NCBI GenBank assembly: GCA_022414725.1
Contig: CM039462.1
Location: 9,288,260-9,352,259 of the forward strand
Source: Microglena sp. YARC
Taxonomy: Eukaryota > Chlorophyta > Chlorophyceae > Chlamydomonadales > Chlamydomonadaceae
Reading direction: 5' to 3'
DNA: 64,000 nucleotides
The translations under genes and the position numbers were made by a program. The notes below the pieces were generated by a model. It was not told the DNA's origin, searched no databases, and saw nothing but the letters and a program-made list of their open reading frames with translations. Within the stretch, counting starts at the first letter, position 1. Every line of letters starts with the position of its first letter. Of the stretch, positions 43,379 to 55,239 are shown piece after piece.

Positions 43379-43927
43379 CTATGGTCTGCTGCCTGTGTTC
43401 ATACCCCTTCCATACTCTTCTCGCCCGGCTTGGTTAGCAGCTTCGCGTTCTTCCTGAGGCATGGCATCGCGTTGTTCACGCCAGGCTTGATTATCAGCCT
43501 GGCGTAACTCCTCAGGTTGGGCAGCATACACTTCACGCCTGGCTTGATTATGAGCCTGGCGTAAGTCCTCGGGCTGGGCAGCATACTCTTCACGCCTGGC
43601 CTCGTTGGCAGCTTCGCGTTGCTCCTCAGGCATGGCATCGCGTTGTTCACGTCTGGCTTGATTATGAGCCTGGCGTAACTCCTCAGATTGGCCAGCATAC
43701 TCTTCACGCCTAGCTTGGTAAGCAGCTTCACGTTCCTCTTGAGGCATGGCATCGCGTTGTTCACGCCTGGCTTGATTATCAGCCTGACGCATGTCCTCGG
43801 ATCGGGCAGCGCGGGCATCTCGTCGACGCTTGCTGGCTCTGTCCCTATCTTCGTTGCTCAGGCAAGCTCGCCTTGAGCGCTGACTGGCGGTGTTGCGGGC
43901 CCTCCTGTCCATTAGGACCGTTGGCAT
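43379..43927 (-). CDS. Arg/Glu/Ala-rich 19-residue-repeat protein, copy 2 (182 aa)
   Basis: Starts MPTVLMDRRARNTASQRSRR, followed by a basic segment and about seven 19-residue (57 bp) units alternating between two types: REQRDAMPEEQREAANEAR and REEYAAQPEDLRQAHNQAR. High charge and regular Ala/Leu spacing predict a long helix. Similar R-x-x-x-A-x-x-R repeats are found at the N-termini of some eukaryotic helicase-like (Helitron/PIF1-type) proteins, but no helicase domain is here. Function unknown. The uniform repeats suggest recent unequal exchange. Confidence 0.45.
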   Translation of the reverse strand: MPTVLMDRRARNTASQRSRRACLSNEDRDRASKRRRDARAARSEDMRQADNQARREQRDAMPQEEREAAYQARREEYAGQSEELRQAHNQARREQRDAMPEEQREAANEARREEYAAQPEDLRQAHNQARREVYAAQPEELRQADNQAWREQRDAMPQEEREAANQAGREEYGRGMNTGSRP

Positions 43928-43949
43928 GCATCAAGCGACCTGTGGCTCA

Positions 43950-44310
43950 TGCTCCTTTAAGAGGCCATGCACTGATGACTATTATTCTGAGCGCCATGCG
44001 AAGCTATCTGAGGGTCAGCTGATGACCTCCAAGGAGAGGACCTTCTCATTCGAAATTTCTCGCAGTTATAGTATGGGAGGCAGATGTCGACATGAAATGA
44101 GCGCGCGCTCATAGCTCAGCGCATCTGCTGTTTCGGTATTTGAAATTTTTGCTGGGATTGGGTGCACGGAAAGTCGGTTGCAAGTCGGTTACACTTCGCA
44201 CGCCCACGGCACGTGAGTACGCGATGATGACACCACCACAACCGCGACGACCGCGACCGCCATGATTTCTTTATATATATAGATATATATACCGTATATA
44301 TAAATCTAAC
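43950..44310 (-). repeat. Duplicated upstream flank, copy 2
   Basis: Direct repeat of 42,062-42,440 at an offset of about 1,890: CAGCTGATGACCTCC, ATAGTATGGGAGGCA, GCATCTGCTGTTTCGG and AAGTCGGTTGCAAGTCGG are shared. Short TATATA stretch at 44,273-44,303. Confidence 0.75.
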
Positions 44311-45029
44311 GCCGCCCCCTAACTGCCAAGGTAAACCTCGGCATGACAGGAATAGAGGAATCATCCCGTGGAACTGTGTTCTAGGCGATTTGCACGCCTA
44401 GACCTGGGCTTGGAAAGCGGGAGGGGAGTTTGATGCGACAGAACGGATCAGCAAAAAATACTATTGGTGAAGGTATGGGGATGTGACTCCAGGTGTGGGG
44501 GTTGGGTTGGGGGTATGAGTGTGTGTGTGTGGTGGTGGTGGTGGTGAATTGATCTGGTGCTATTTTTGTGGGGGTCGTGAGCCTTGGCCAGGTCAGAGTG
44601 AAGCTTTCCAAAAACGGGAATAAAAAAAAAATGCGTGATCGGTCATTGAGACTGCGCACATTCTTAATTACTTGTATATACATCTCTCCTAGATCTCCCA
44701 TTGGAAACGATGGAGATAATGAAAATGAAAAAGTAGAAAGCGATATTTGCCCAGTATGGCCCCCAGTCTGACAGGCATGAATTCTGCACCCACACACCTT
44801 GTTAACATGTAGCTTTGAATATCGTCTGTCCTTCTCTCGCTTACTCTCAGTGCCAATGGCCTGCTCATTATTTTGCTCACGCTTCTTTTCCAAATGGTAT
44901 TTTCAGAGTTAACTACCTTGGACTTTATGAAGACCTTTGGCTAAAATCTGCATACCGGTATGGGCACGAGCATGGGTTCCGTTGAGTTATATGGGCTGGG
45001 CTGCATTAGATTGATTGGGATCATAGGAG
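44311..45029. other. Region without a supported gene
   Basis: Simple (GT)n/(GGT)n near 44,520-44,545 and no recognised ORF. Confidence 0.5.
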
Positions 45030-45470
45030 GCCATGGATATTCAGTTCATGGCTGGATCAATATTGAAGTCATGTCTGGTCTGCTGGTATGGCTAAACACA
45101 TATTGATATTATGACTGGATAAATGGATATGATTGATAGCATAGCAGGGAAGGCTGGATGCAGATTGAGTTCATGGCTGGATCAATTATGATAGCACGGC
45201 AGGGATAGCTAACTGCATATTGAAAGCATGGCAGGGATGGCTGGATGCATATGATAGCATGGCTGGATCAATATTGATAGCACATCAGGGATGGCTAAAT
45301 GCATATGATAGCATGGCTGGATCAATATTGATAGCCTGGCACGTGGAGGATGGCTGGATGCTCATTGAAAGCATGGCTGGATCAATATTGATAGCATGGA
45401 AGGGATGGCTGGATGCATTTTGATAGCATGGCTGGATCAATATTGGTGGCATGGAAGGGATGGATCGAAG
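45030..45470. repeat. Degenerate GGCTGGATCAATATTGATAG tandem repeat
   Basis: About ten ~30-50 bp units built from ATGGCTGGATCAATATTGAT and AGCATGGCAGGGATGGCTGG words. Confidence 0.85.
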
Positions 45471-46271
45471 TGAGCTAAGTGACCTTCATGTCCCAGACTC
45501 TGACCAACTCTTCGCTTATGACAGCACCTTAGTTCAATTGTATACAGGGAACACGGCTCGAATAAGCATACCGCGCGTCCAGTTTTGACGCGGACAGATT
45601 GATCCTGGGAAAAGGGTTTGAACTCGGGAAGTGCAATTCCCAAACCCTTGGTACCGTCGGTGGCAAGCCATTCTCTAGGCAAGCATGCTCAACTATCTTG
45701 CTGCAAGTGTGGACGAGGTGGACTATGAAGAAAGCATCTAAGAACAGGTGCTTATTGAAAAGGACGAAGGCAGCCTGAAGATATTGCCGTGCCAGCGCCG
45801 AAAACTGCTGTACTAGATTGCCTGAACACCTAACTGACAACTGCTGTACTACATAATTGCCGTGCTAGCGCCGAGTAAAATAGGGACTAGTTTCAAATAA
45901 ATATCTGCGCAGACTGAACCCCAACCCTTCATCAAAAAACGTCACAGTCAGCAGTGACGTCGCACGCACGCGCACGCGCACGTCAGTTTTGACCTGGTTC
46001 CCTGCTACAGCTTTCTCCTATATATATTTACAATCTACACACAGAAGTGTAGAAGTATCTCAATCAAAACACCGACATCAGCCTACTACTACCAGCCTAC
46101 CACGACCTACCTCAGCCTACCGCACTTCATACCATAACTTCTACCACCGATTCTACCACTGTCTCTACCAGCTCGAGCACACCCTTCCACATCCCGTAGC
46201 CATCGTTTGAACTTTCCTTCCGCTCTTTCCTGCTGGAGCCACAAGCTTTGGACTACCCTCGTACGAACGTC
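45471..46271. other. Upstream region of DUF506 gene B
   Basis: From about 45,895 it is homologous to the gene A upstream. A TGACGTCG motif (45,955-45,962) in GTCAGCAGTGACGTCGC matches the pair in gene A. The earlier part is not recognised. Confidence 0.6.
45948..45963 (+). promoter_or_regulatory. TGACGTCG motif upstream of DUF506 gene B
   Basis: Same extended word as the two motifs upstream of gene A, at a similar distance (~310 bp) from the start codon, but here a single copy followed by (ACGC)n. Confidence 0.45.
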
Positions 46272-48285
46272 ATGAGCCCTGCGACTGGTAAGGAACCTGG
46301 GGGGCACCCGAAGTCGGCCAAGTGGAGAAGAAGCTCGGGTTAGAGATCCGTGCCGCAATATACCCCTGCGCTATCTACTCGTTTGCCTTCTTATTGTCTC
46401 TGGGATCGTGTGAATGCCTTGGGCGCCCATGGTTTCACTGGGCACTCGCCCGGTACCCGTTCCTTCCTGTTTCACTGGCCTGGCCTAATTATTACTTCTT
46501 CTGGTGCATCTCACCTGCTTCTTTTGCTCCGGCTTCCGCGTGCTTCTCTTACGAGACAACAGCCTCGATTCGAACAATTACTTTTTGACTTGTGCTGGGT
46601 CAGGTTCGCGCCGGCTTTCAATTGGCGCTTGTCATTCTCGGACGAAAGCTTGCTTCTGCCTCGTTTCATTGCTCGGGACTTGCCTGTTTTTTTGGTTGGC
46701 GGTTCCGTAGTTTGTCCCCTTTCTGGAACCGAAATATCTCAATTTTGTCCCTGTCGATTCCAGCCCATCAGGCCGCATGCCGCAGCTGCCACTTCTGATA
46801 TTCTTCTCACTTGCGTTGATATTTTTGAATCCCAGTCTTCTTCAGCGCGCCGCTGTGTCCTTCGTCTTCCACTACGCAGTGGCTGGCCGCGCCTCGAATT
46901 GTAACATCAACTGCAAGCTCCGGTGCACCTGCCAAACCGCCATCTTGCCAGTTCTTGAATGGAGGTTTTACGCCCTGATATCCTGCCCGCACTCCCATCC
47001 ATACCGCCTGCCATCCCCTTCATTCATGTTAATCGGCCCTTCGTCTGCTCCCTCCAGGTATTTCTGGCTCCGCTGCTGTTGCTGGTCAGTACTATCCCTC
47101 AAGCCTTGTTCCCCAGGCTTTCCAAATGTGCAAGGAAAGTGCCATGACCAAGGTGTCCAGCTTAGTGTTTGGTGAGTTCTCAGTACGTATGAGCAGTGGA
47201 ATGATTGCAAGGCTGCCACAAACTGGGCTACTGATCCCTTCAAACTGCCCTCCATTTCCTGATACAATGACACAACTCGATCTGCTGCATTCTATCTAGT
47301 GATGTTCGAGATCAGTCCTAATGCCACTCCTGAATCCTGATGGTTGCAGATTTGGAGCTTGAAGATGCGGGTATGAGTGCACGATACTCTGAATCATCAT
47401 GTGATGCCACAGCCGAGGATGTGGCCCTGCTGCAGCGCTTTCTCATGCCGGCTTCTGCAGCGCAGCAGAAATTGGCTGAGGATGTGGCCAAGGCCCTTCG
47501 ACTGGAAGCTTGTCTGGAGGACACAGCGCTACTGGCTAGTCAGCTAAGAGCAATGGGGTACAATGCCCAAGCTCACCACGCACTCGGGGGCGGCTCAGAT
47601 TGCTTGAGGAACCTAAGGCATAGCTTTGTAGTGGCTAGCTTGCCTGGTTCATTCATGCGCCAAGACCGCACCAAGTATGTAATCGACCCTCGTTTCAGGG
47701 AGCAGTTTGAAATCGCCAAGCCATCAGCCAGATATGAAGCTGTCCTAGACGCTGTTCCACCTTGCCTCATCATCTCACAGGACAACATCTCCCGATTGGT
47801 GAGTCTTAGTCTCCGGTGTCAGTCCCTTCTGGTTTGCTGATATCTAGGTGGATATTAACTGATGGTATTTGTGGAGAGTCTGAAATTCGGTCCTTGGGTA
47901 GTCTGTGTTGAAAGGTGAAACGGCTGGTCAGGCGTCCGCAGCGAATGGCCTCCCTCAAAATGGCTCGATGCTGTGTCTGACAACTCTTCTCTTCCCTTTG
48001 ATGCAGGTCAATTTCCTCTGTGCAGAGCTCACGATATCCTTCCAAGCCATTGGTGCTGTTGTCCCCCCCTGGCGACAGAGTGCTGGCATGTTGAGTAAGT
48101 GGCTGCCACGAAAGTCTATGGATGGTCAGTCAGATGGTCAGGCTGATAGTGTGGCAGTACCTGGCACTAAGTTGCTAACTTCTCAAGATGGCATTCCTAA
48201 CTCAGGCCTTTCAACACTCTCCAAAATGGAGCCCTGCAAGGTTTTTTTCGGCGGCAACTTCCGAACTGTTTCCGCCATTCTTTGA
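46272..48285 (+). CDS. PDDEXK-like DUF506 protein, paralogue B (285 aa)
   Basis: Exons: 46272-46287, 47058-47171, 47350-47798, 48007-48285. The first three have exactly the same lengths as in gene A (16, 114 and 449); the last is 9 bases shorter. The core YVIDPRFREQFEIAKPSA, YEAVLDAVPPCLI and VVPPWRQSAGMLSKWLP are conserved. Substitutions are scattered and frame-preserving, and intron and flank sequence is more diverged, indicating both copies have been under coding constraint. Most variable is the Gln/Ser/Gly-rich stretch after KWLPRKS. Function as for gene A. Confidence 0.9.
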
Positions 48286-49624
48286 GTGGTAGATTTTTTG
48301 GCTTTTCCCTTGTCTAAATCCATCTCATTCTGATGCGGCTTTCTGGGTACCCCCTTTTTGGGTACCCTAATTTTGAGCTGTGAACGGGATCACAATTTTT
48401 CGGACCTTGACTGGTATGACTCCAGATTGAAATCTTGAGGGAATCTCGTAATACTGAGAGCAGTTAAGTTTCTTCACTTGACCTCCGCTCTGTTGATGTG
48501 TGCCTTAATGCATATGTTTGAATGTCGACTGTTATTGGTAGAAGACACCTTGAAGTATGTCATGCTGTGGATCACTACAAGTGTTTTGTGCCAGAAGATC
48601 AGCCATTGTTGTGCTGTGGAAAGATGTGGTGTTGAAAGGTTTTGATGTTCAAACTGGCTTTTGTGCATGTCCATGTTTTTGCGGACTTTGGGGGGAGTGA
48701 GTTGCTTCAAATCAATTTTGTAGGCCTGTTTTGTGTTTGAGGCGGTGGGTCAGTTCCCCTTCTGGGCAATACCTCAGATATACCTGCCTCTGTTAATATG
48801 TTTCCATTTCCAGTGTTTTCTATCTTGGTTGGAAGAGAGAGTTTGCTTAGGTGTTTTGTCATCATCCTTTAGCCATAGTGTCTTGATGCCGCGGCTTGTT
48901 TCGTCAGAACTATCAATAGTATGTATATCACACCAGTGGACAGCATGTGCTATATGTGTATGTGTGTTGTCACACACTGAAGCACGTGTAATGGATCCTT
49001 GTTTCCCTGCTACTCCACCTTTACAGCAATGAGTCTATGGCCATGTCCCACAGCAGTTCGATTACAGCCCTATGAAAACTGTACTACTGCTCCAGCATCT
49101 CAGATTGTCAAAGCTTCAGTATTGTTCGCCCTCATGGACAAGCGCTTTTCTTTCTAGCAATTTATCGCTTTCAGTAATAAAACCCATCGCTTTCCAGATT
49201 TGCATAGCAAGACAGCTAGATCAAGCCTTGGAGTCCCAACTGGCTTAGGCCGCCTAGAAGCTGACCTGGCCTCGAATTTCTGACCAGGCTCCTCCCGCAG
49301 CAGTGACACCCACGTATAGTAACTCGGTTGTAGTAAAGGTTGAACCCTATTCGGCAATTACAGAGGAGGGGTCCAGCACCGCAGCTTCGGCGCTGTCCAA
49401 GAGGTTAGTATCACATCTCCATACCGGTTTTTCGAATATTCCAAGGATGTTCCCTGATGAGAAAATGACTTTTCACCCTATGGGTCATTGCCAAACAGAT
49501 GTACCAAAGACCTTGCGTAGAGTTCACTCAGTGCATGGGCTGTTCGAGTCAACTGGAAAGCTTGAAAGCCCGAGAGTGCTAAACCTAGCAGCCAAAGAGT
49601 GCTGAACTGCTGACCATCTGCTAA

Positions 49625-49658
<34 letters not shown>

Positions 49659-51361
49659 AGTACTTGTTTAGGTCAAATGGGTCAACTTCTACACCAAATC
49701 CACCTAGAGAGAATCTGCTGGTGCAAACTAGTGATCTGCAACTTGGTTTAGGAGTCTTATACAAGTTTCCAAAACATAAGAAACGTGTCATTTAGGGCAC
49801 ATTTGGGGTCAAATTATATGATATGTGCCAAATCCTATCTGAAACCCAGAACGCGTGGGTTTGTCTTTTCAAAAATGTTTTGAATCTTGGCTAAGGGTGT
49901 TTTGAGGTGTTTGGTCAGCGGTACACACACATATTTTTTGCGGTACTTTGCCACGAAGCTGTCGACTGAAGGTATATTAATAAACGTGTTAATGTTGACC
50001 GAACACCGGCTTGCCAAACCGTGTAACCAGGTCTGGCCCTAGCTTACCAGTTACCCCCCCGTAGGTGCCCGTCGGTCCCAGAGGGATCAGTGCATCCCGG
50101 AAGAGACTCCCAAAAAGTAAGTTAGGGCCAAGTAAAAAACCCAATACAGGAATACGGTACGGACCGATGTGTTCTACCCTGCTGCTAGAGGAGCAGGGGG
50201 TGGAAAGCTGGTCAGTCCATGGGGGTAGTTGTGGATACTGAAGGCAGCTCAAAAGGGCTCTTGTGTAGCACCCCAAAGCACACCCAAATCCCGTATGTAC
50301 ACTTAGCACTAGGGCGTAGGGGGCTAAGCTGTAATATTACGGTTGTAACCAAACCTATCGACACACAGCATCATCTCTGGACTTCTGGAGTTCTTAGGCT
50401 GACCTACAACACAATCTCCTAATTTTCCTCCGTGTCAAAGGCCAGACTCGGTGGTGGCGTGATATTGGCACTCCAGTTGGATCCCGGCTTGAAATCGATA
50501 ACTGGGATGCGACGTTCAAATGGTTCAAGTTATCTGACCAAGTTTCAAGCTTGGTCTGGATGGCCACATGGCTTGAGGGGGTGTACACACTACACAAACA
50601 TGTGTGGGGAAAGGTCTGGCTAGGCCTGATGGGCACCATGAGTAATTCCTATATCGGACCCTTATTGGTGGTCGTCCCTGATGATATGTATGCTTTGTGT
50701 GTGTATTCGTGTGTGTTTATGTAAGTGCTCAAATAGGGATGCCTTGATAGGGTAATGTGGCACATTTTAGCAAGTGTGTGGCCCATGGTGCACACTTGGC
50801 AGCACTACCTCGCATGGATGTGTACTCCGTGCAGACCCAAAACATGCCATCTGGCTACCCAATTACCCAAGCAAAACTTGCAACTTCGTCCGTTCACTTG
50901 TATGTTTTAAAGTTGCAGCCTAGAAGCGTGGAATTAAATTAGCCTATTTACATCCAATTTGAGGCATGGGGATACAAGGCCCAGCTTGCAATATGATGGC
51001 CATTAACCATGCCAGTAAATAGCTTGTGAAAGGAAGTAAGGAACAACTGCAACCCATACCCAATGGTATGGATCCAGCTTTACATAGAGATACGGCCGGA
51101 TACGGTTTTAAAAATGAAACAAAATTGATTTTCAAGCTGTTAAACCCTGCACCTGAAAACAAACCCGGCCCCTGCACCGGCGATCGGCAATTGCAACCGG
51201 TCCTGCCCTCTGGTCTTGCCCATCCGCATCCGCCAACAAGCCGCGCCAATTGTTGTTTCACCCAAAAACGATCTTACGAGTGCTGCAAATGGAACATCGA
51301 AGAGGTCGCAGTATTTCCCTTGCCAATCGTACCAACTTGCGAGATTAATCAACTCAGTATC
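48286..51361. other. Downstream of DUF506-B and upstream of CSN6
   Basis: 48,286 to about 49,085 matches the gene A 3' flank. 49,086-51,361 has no recognised gene. Contains a poly-G run of about 31 (49,626-49,656). The CSN6 promoter should lie in the last few hundred bases. Confidence 0.55.
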
Positions 51362-54300
51362 ATGGAAGAAAGCAAGCACAGCACCTCTGGGTTGGAATTC
51401 CTCTTGCATCCGGTATGCTTTACCGCAAACCGAATTTCCTCGGACTTCGTTCTGATTAACATCGCATCCTTGCTTCTTCGCAGCTCGTGTTGATCAACAT
51501 TTCGGATCATTCTACTCGCACGAAAGCGAATAGCCCTGCCGGGGCTTGTACTAAGGTATGGCAAATGCACACTACGAGGAAAAGCTTCTTTTTCTCGCTT
51601 TTTGTTCTCCTCCTCGTATGCACAAATAGCAATTTGTATTTTGCAACATATCTGACTACAGATCTAGAGTTCTGAACTAATTTTAGCAAGACAGGAGAGA
51701 AATGGGGGCAAGAGGCCAATGAGAGAAATTGAGAGAGAGAGGGGCCTATTCAAAGGTTAGTGTGGTGTGGTGTTGTCATTTTGTATGGTGCGGTGTGGCA
51801 TGGTTTGGTTTTTGGTTATTGGTGGGGCTCCAGCACCTGCTGCATGTCATTTCTCAAGCAGGGTTTTTCATTTCGGCTTTTCAAAGCAGCTTCTAGGCAG
51901 CTCCCTGAGCCGATCACTAGGCTACACATGACTATTTCAGCAGTTATGGAAAGCTGATTATGTCAGCTTCAAGGTGCTCGAGGTTGCGCCAAGTTTGGCG
52001 AAATAGCCTATCAGGGGAGCTGCCTAGAAGCTGAAAGGCTGAAAAGCTGAAAAGAAAAACAATGTGCTCAATATGTAGCATGGAAATGCTTGTTGGGAAC
52101 TAAGAGCTCCTGTAGCAAGCTAGCTGGTAAGCTGATTTACTAGCAAGCTACTGAGTTGGTAAGCTGGAAGCTAGTTTCCTTACGCAGGTAAAGTATCTAA
52201 ATTAAAAAACATCTGAGGTGCAGTTTTAAGGAAAAGGACCAGTGTTTTTACGTAGCACGATGGTTGGTGTGGGGGTGGTGTGGGGTTCCAACGGACTTAT
52301 TAGTCTAGGTGGTGTGTGGGGGTGGAGGTGGTGTGTGGGGTGTGTGGGGGGGCTCTACAAACAGCACTGCTTATTTTTGGGGGCTACGCGTAACGCTTCC
52401 AGGCAGCATCTTTCACCCAACCTCAAGCCAAACCTGGAGCTAGCTAGTGCGTCAGAAAGTGGGCACGGCAGGAATTCCAATGCAGCTGTAATCTTTGGGT
52501 TCGACTCAGCTGCTGGCTAGTGGAGCTGGGGGGAAGCTGCCATGCGTAGCTGGAAAAAGAAACGCCAATGGACTGCCTGTTTTGCCAACCAAAGCAATCC
52601 CACAAGTCTCTAATGTAGCAGCCCCAATACATTAAGCACCACCAATACAATATCTTAGCACCCTCAGTACAATATACAGATACACCCCCAATAAAATACG
52701 CAGAAGCACCCCCCCATATAATAAACAGAAGCACCCCCAATGCAATATGCATTTAGCATCTTGCAGAATATCCTAGTCAAATGATCTAGACATCTTACAT
52801 ACTAAGCTGATATTGCAAGCTAATTTAGCCAGATCTGGTCAGATGCACTGTTTTGTTTCCGACACTGCCTACGCTGCATGGCGATGCACGGGTCTGGCTA
52901 AACTAGTCAGAAATGCTTTGCATGGCTGGGTTTTAGGGGCAGCGCGCTGCACTGGGGTTCGCACCGAGTCACTCAATTCGCGAAGTGTCGCACACAAAAA
53001 AGTGGTCGGATGATATAGCTCTCTTCCCAGGTACTCATTTGTATGCTTTCAACTTGTTAGGGACCACTGTTTCTTTTTTTGATATTCATGGCAGCTTTCC
53101 GACAGCTCCACCAGCCAGCCACTGGGTCATGCCCAAGGCCTGCAGCTGCATTGGAATGCGTCTCATACCAGCTCCACTTGCCAGCCACTGGGTCACGCCC
53201 AAGGCCTGCAGCTGCATTGGAATGCCTCTCATGACAGGTCCACTAGCCAGCCACTGGGTCATGCCCAAGGCCTGCAGCTGCATTGGAATGCGTCTCATAC
53301 CAGCTCCACTTGCCAGCCACTGGGTCACGCCCAAGGCCTGCAGCTGCATTGGAATGCCTCTCATGACAGGTCCACTAGCCAGCCACTGGGTCATGCCCAA
53401 GGCCTGCAGCTGCATTGGAATGCGTCTCATACCAGCTCCACTTGCCAGCCACTGGGTCACGCCCAAGGCCTGCAGCTGCATTGGAATGCCTCTCATGACA
53501 GGTCCACTAGCCAGCCACTGGGTCATGCCCAAGGCCTGCAGCTGCATTGGAATGCGTCTCATACCAGCTCCACTTGCCAGCCACTGGGTCACGCCCAAGG
53601 CCTGCAGCTGCATTGGAATGCCTCTCATGACAGGTCCACTAGCCAGCCACTGGGTCATGCCCAAGGCCTGCAGCTGCATTGGAATGCCTCTCATACCAGC
53701 TCCACTTGCCAGCCACTGGGTCACGCCCAAGGCCTGCAGCTGCATTGGAATGCCTCTCATGACAGGTCCACTAGCCAGCCACTGGGTCATGCCCAAGGCC
53801 TGCAGCTGCATTGGAATGCGTCTCATACCAGCTCCACTTGCCAGCCACTGGGTCACGCCCAAGGCCTGCAGCTGCATTGGAATGCCTCTCATGACAGGTC
53901 CACTAGCCAGCCACTGGGTCATGCCCAAGGCCTGCAGCTGCATTGGAATGCGTCTCATACCAGCTCCACTTGCCAGCCACTGGGTCACGCCCAAGGCCTG
54001 CAGCTGCATTGGAATGCCTCTCATGACAGGTCCACTAGCCAGCCACTGGGTCATGCCCAAGGCCTGCAGCTGCATTGGAATGCCTCTCATACCAGCTCCA
54101 CTTGCCAGCCACTGGGTCACGCCCAAGGCCTGCAGCTGCATTGGAATGCCTCTCATGACAGGTCCACTAGCCAGCCACTGGGTCATGCCCAAGGCCTGCA
54201 GCTGCATTGGAATGCGTCTCATACCAGCTCCACTTGCCAGCCACTGGGTCACGCCCAAGGCCTGCAGCTGCATTGGAATGCCTCTCATGACAGGTCCACT

Positions 54301-55208
54301 AGCCAGCCACTGGGTCATGCCCAAGGCCTGCAGCTGCATTGGAATGCGTCTCATACCAGCTCCACTTGCCAGCCACTGGGTCACGCCCAAGGCCTGCAGC
54401 TGCATTGGAATGCCTCTCATGACAGGTCCACTAGCCAGCCACTGGGTCATGCCCAAGGCCTGCAGCTGCATTGGAATGCCTCTCATACCAGCTCCACCAG
54501 CCAGCCACTGGGTCATGCCCAAGGCCTGCAGCTGCATTGGAATGCCTCTCATGACAGGTCCACTAGCCAGCCACTGGGTCATGCCCAAGGCCTGCAGCTG
54601 CATTGGAATGCCTCTCATGACAGGTCCACTAGCCAGCCACTGGGTCATGCCCAAGGCCTGCAGCTGCATTGGAATGCCTCTCATGACAGGTCCACTAGCC
54701 AGCCACTGGGTCATGCCCAAGGCCTGCAGCTGCATTGGAATGCGTCTCATACCAGCTCCACTAGCCAGCCACTGGGTCACGCCCAAGGCCTGCAGCTGCA
54801 TTGGAATGCCTCCCATGACAGGCCCACTAGCCAGCCACTGGGTCATGCCCAAGGCCTGCAGCTGCATTGGAATGCCTCTCATACCAGCTCCACTAGCCAG
54901 CCACGGGGCCACGCCCAAGGCCTGCAGCTGCATTGGAATGCCTCTCATGCCAGCTTTCAGAAACACTAACTAGCTTCAGGTTTGGCCCTAGGACAGGGAA
55001 AGGGAGCCGCCTAGAGGCTGGTACCCGTAGCCCCCCACAGAAACAGTGTCGGGGACCATTTTCTGAAGTGCTTGTTTTTATCAGCCCAGCCTGATAATCT
55101 AGAGCACATGTTGATTGTTCGATGATGAGCACGTCCTTTTATCTTACTTTACATCCCCTCATCCTGCCCCTCCTCCCCCTCCTCTCACTTACCCTCCCCA
55201 GCATCCTT

Positions 55209-55239
<31 letters not shown>

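Noticed and set aside
49303..49605. 100-codon plus-strand ORF after DUF506-B
   Set aside because: No family resemblance, no flanking exons, ordinary chance length at this base composition.
52985..54973. 662-codon plus-strand and 626-codon minus-strand ORFs
   Set aside because: Produced by a 66-bp minisatellite whose period is divisible by three; it lies inside a CSN6 intron and no start context or domain is seen.
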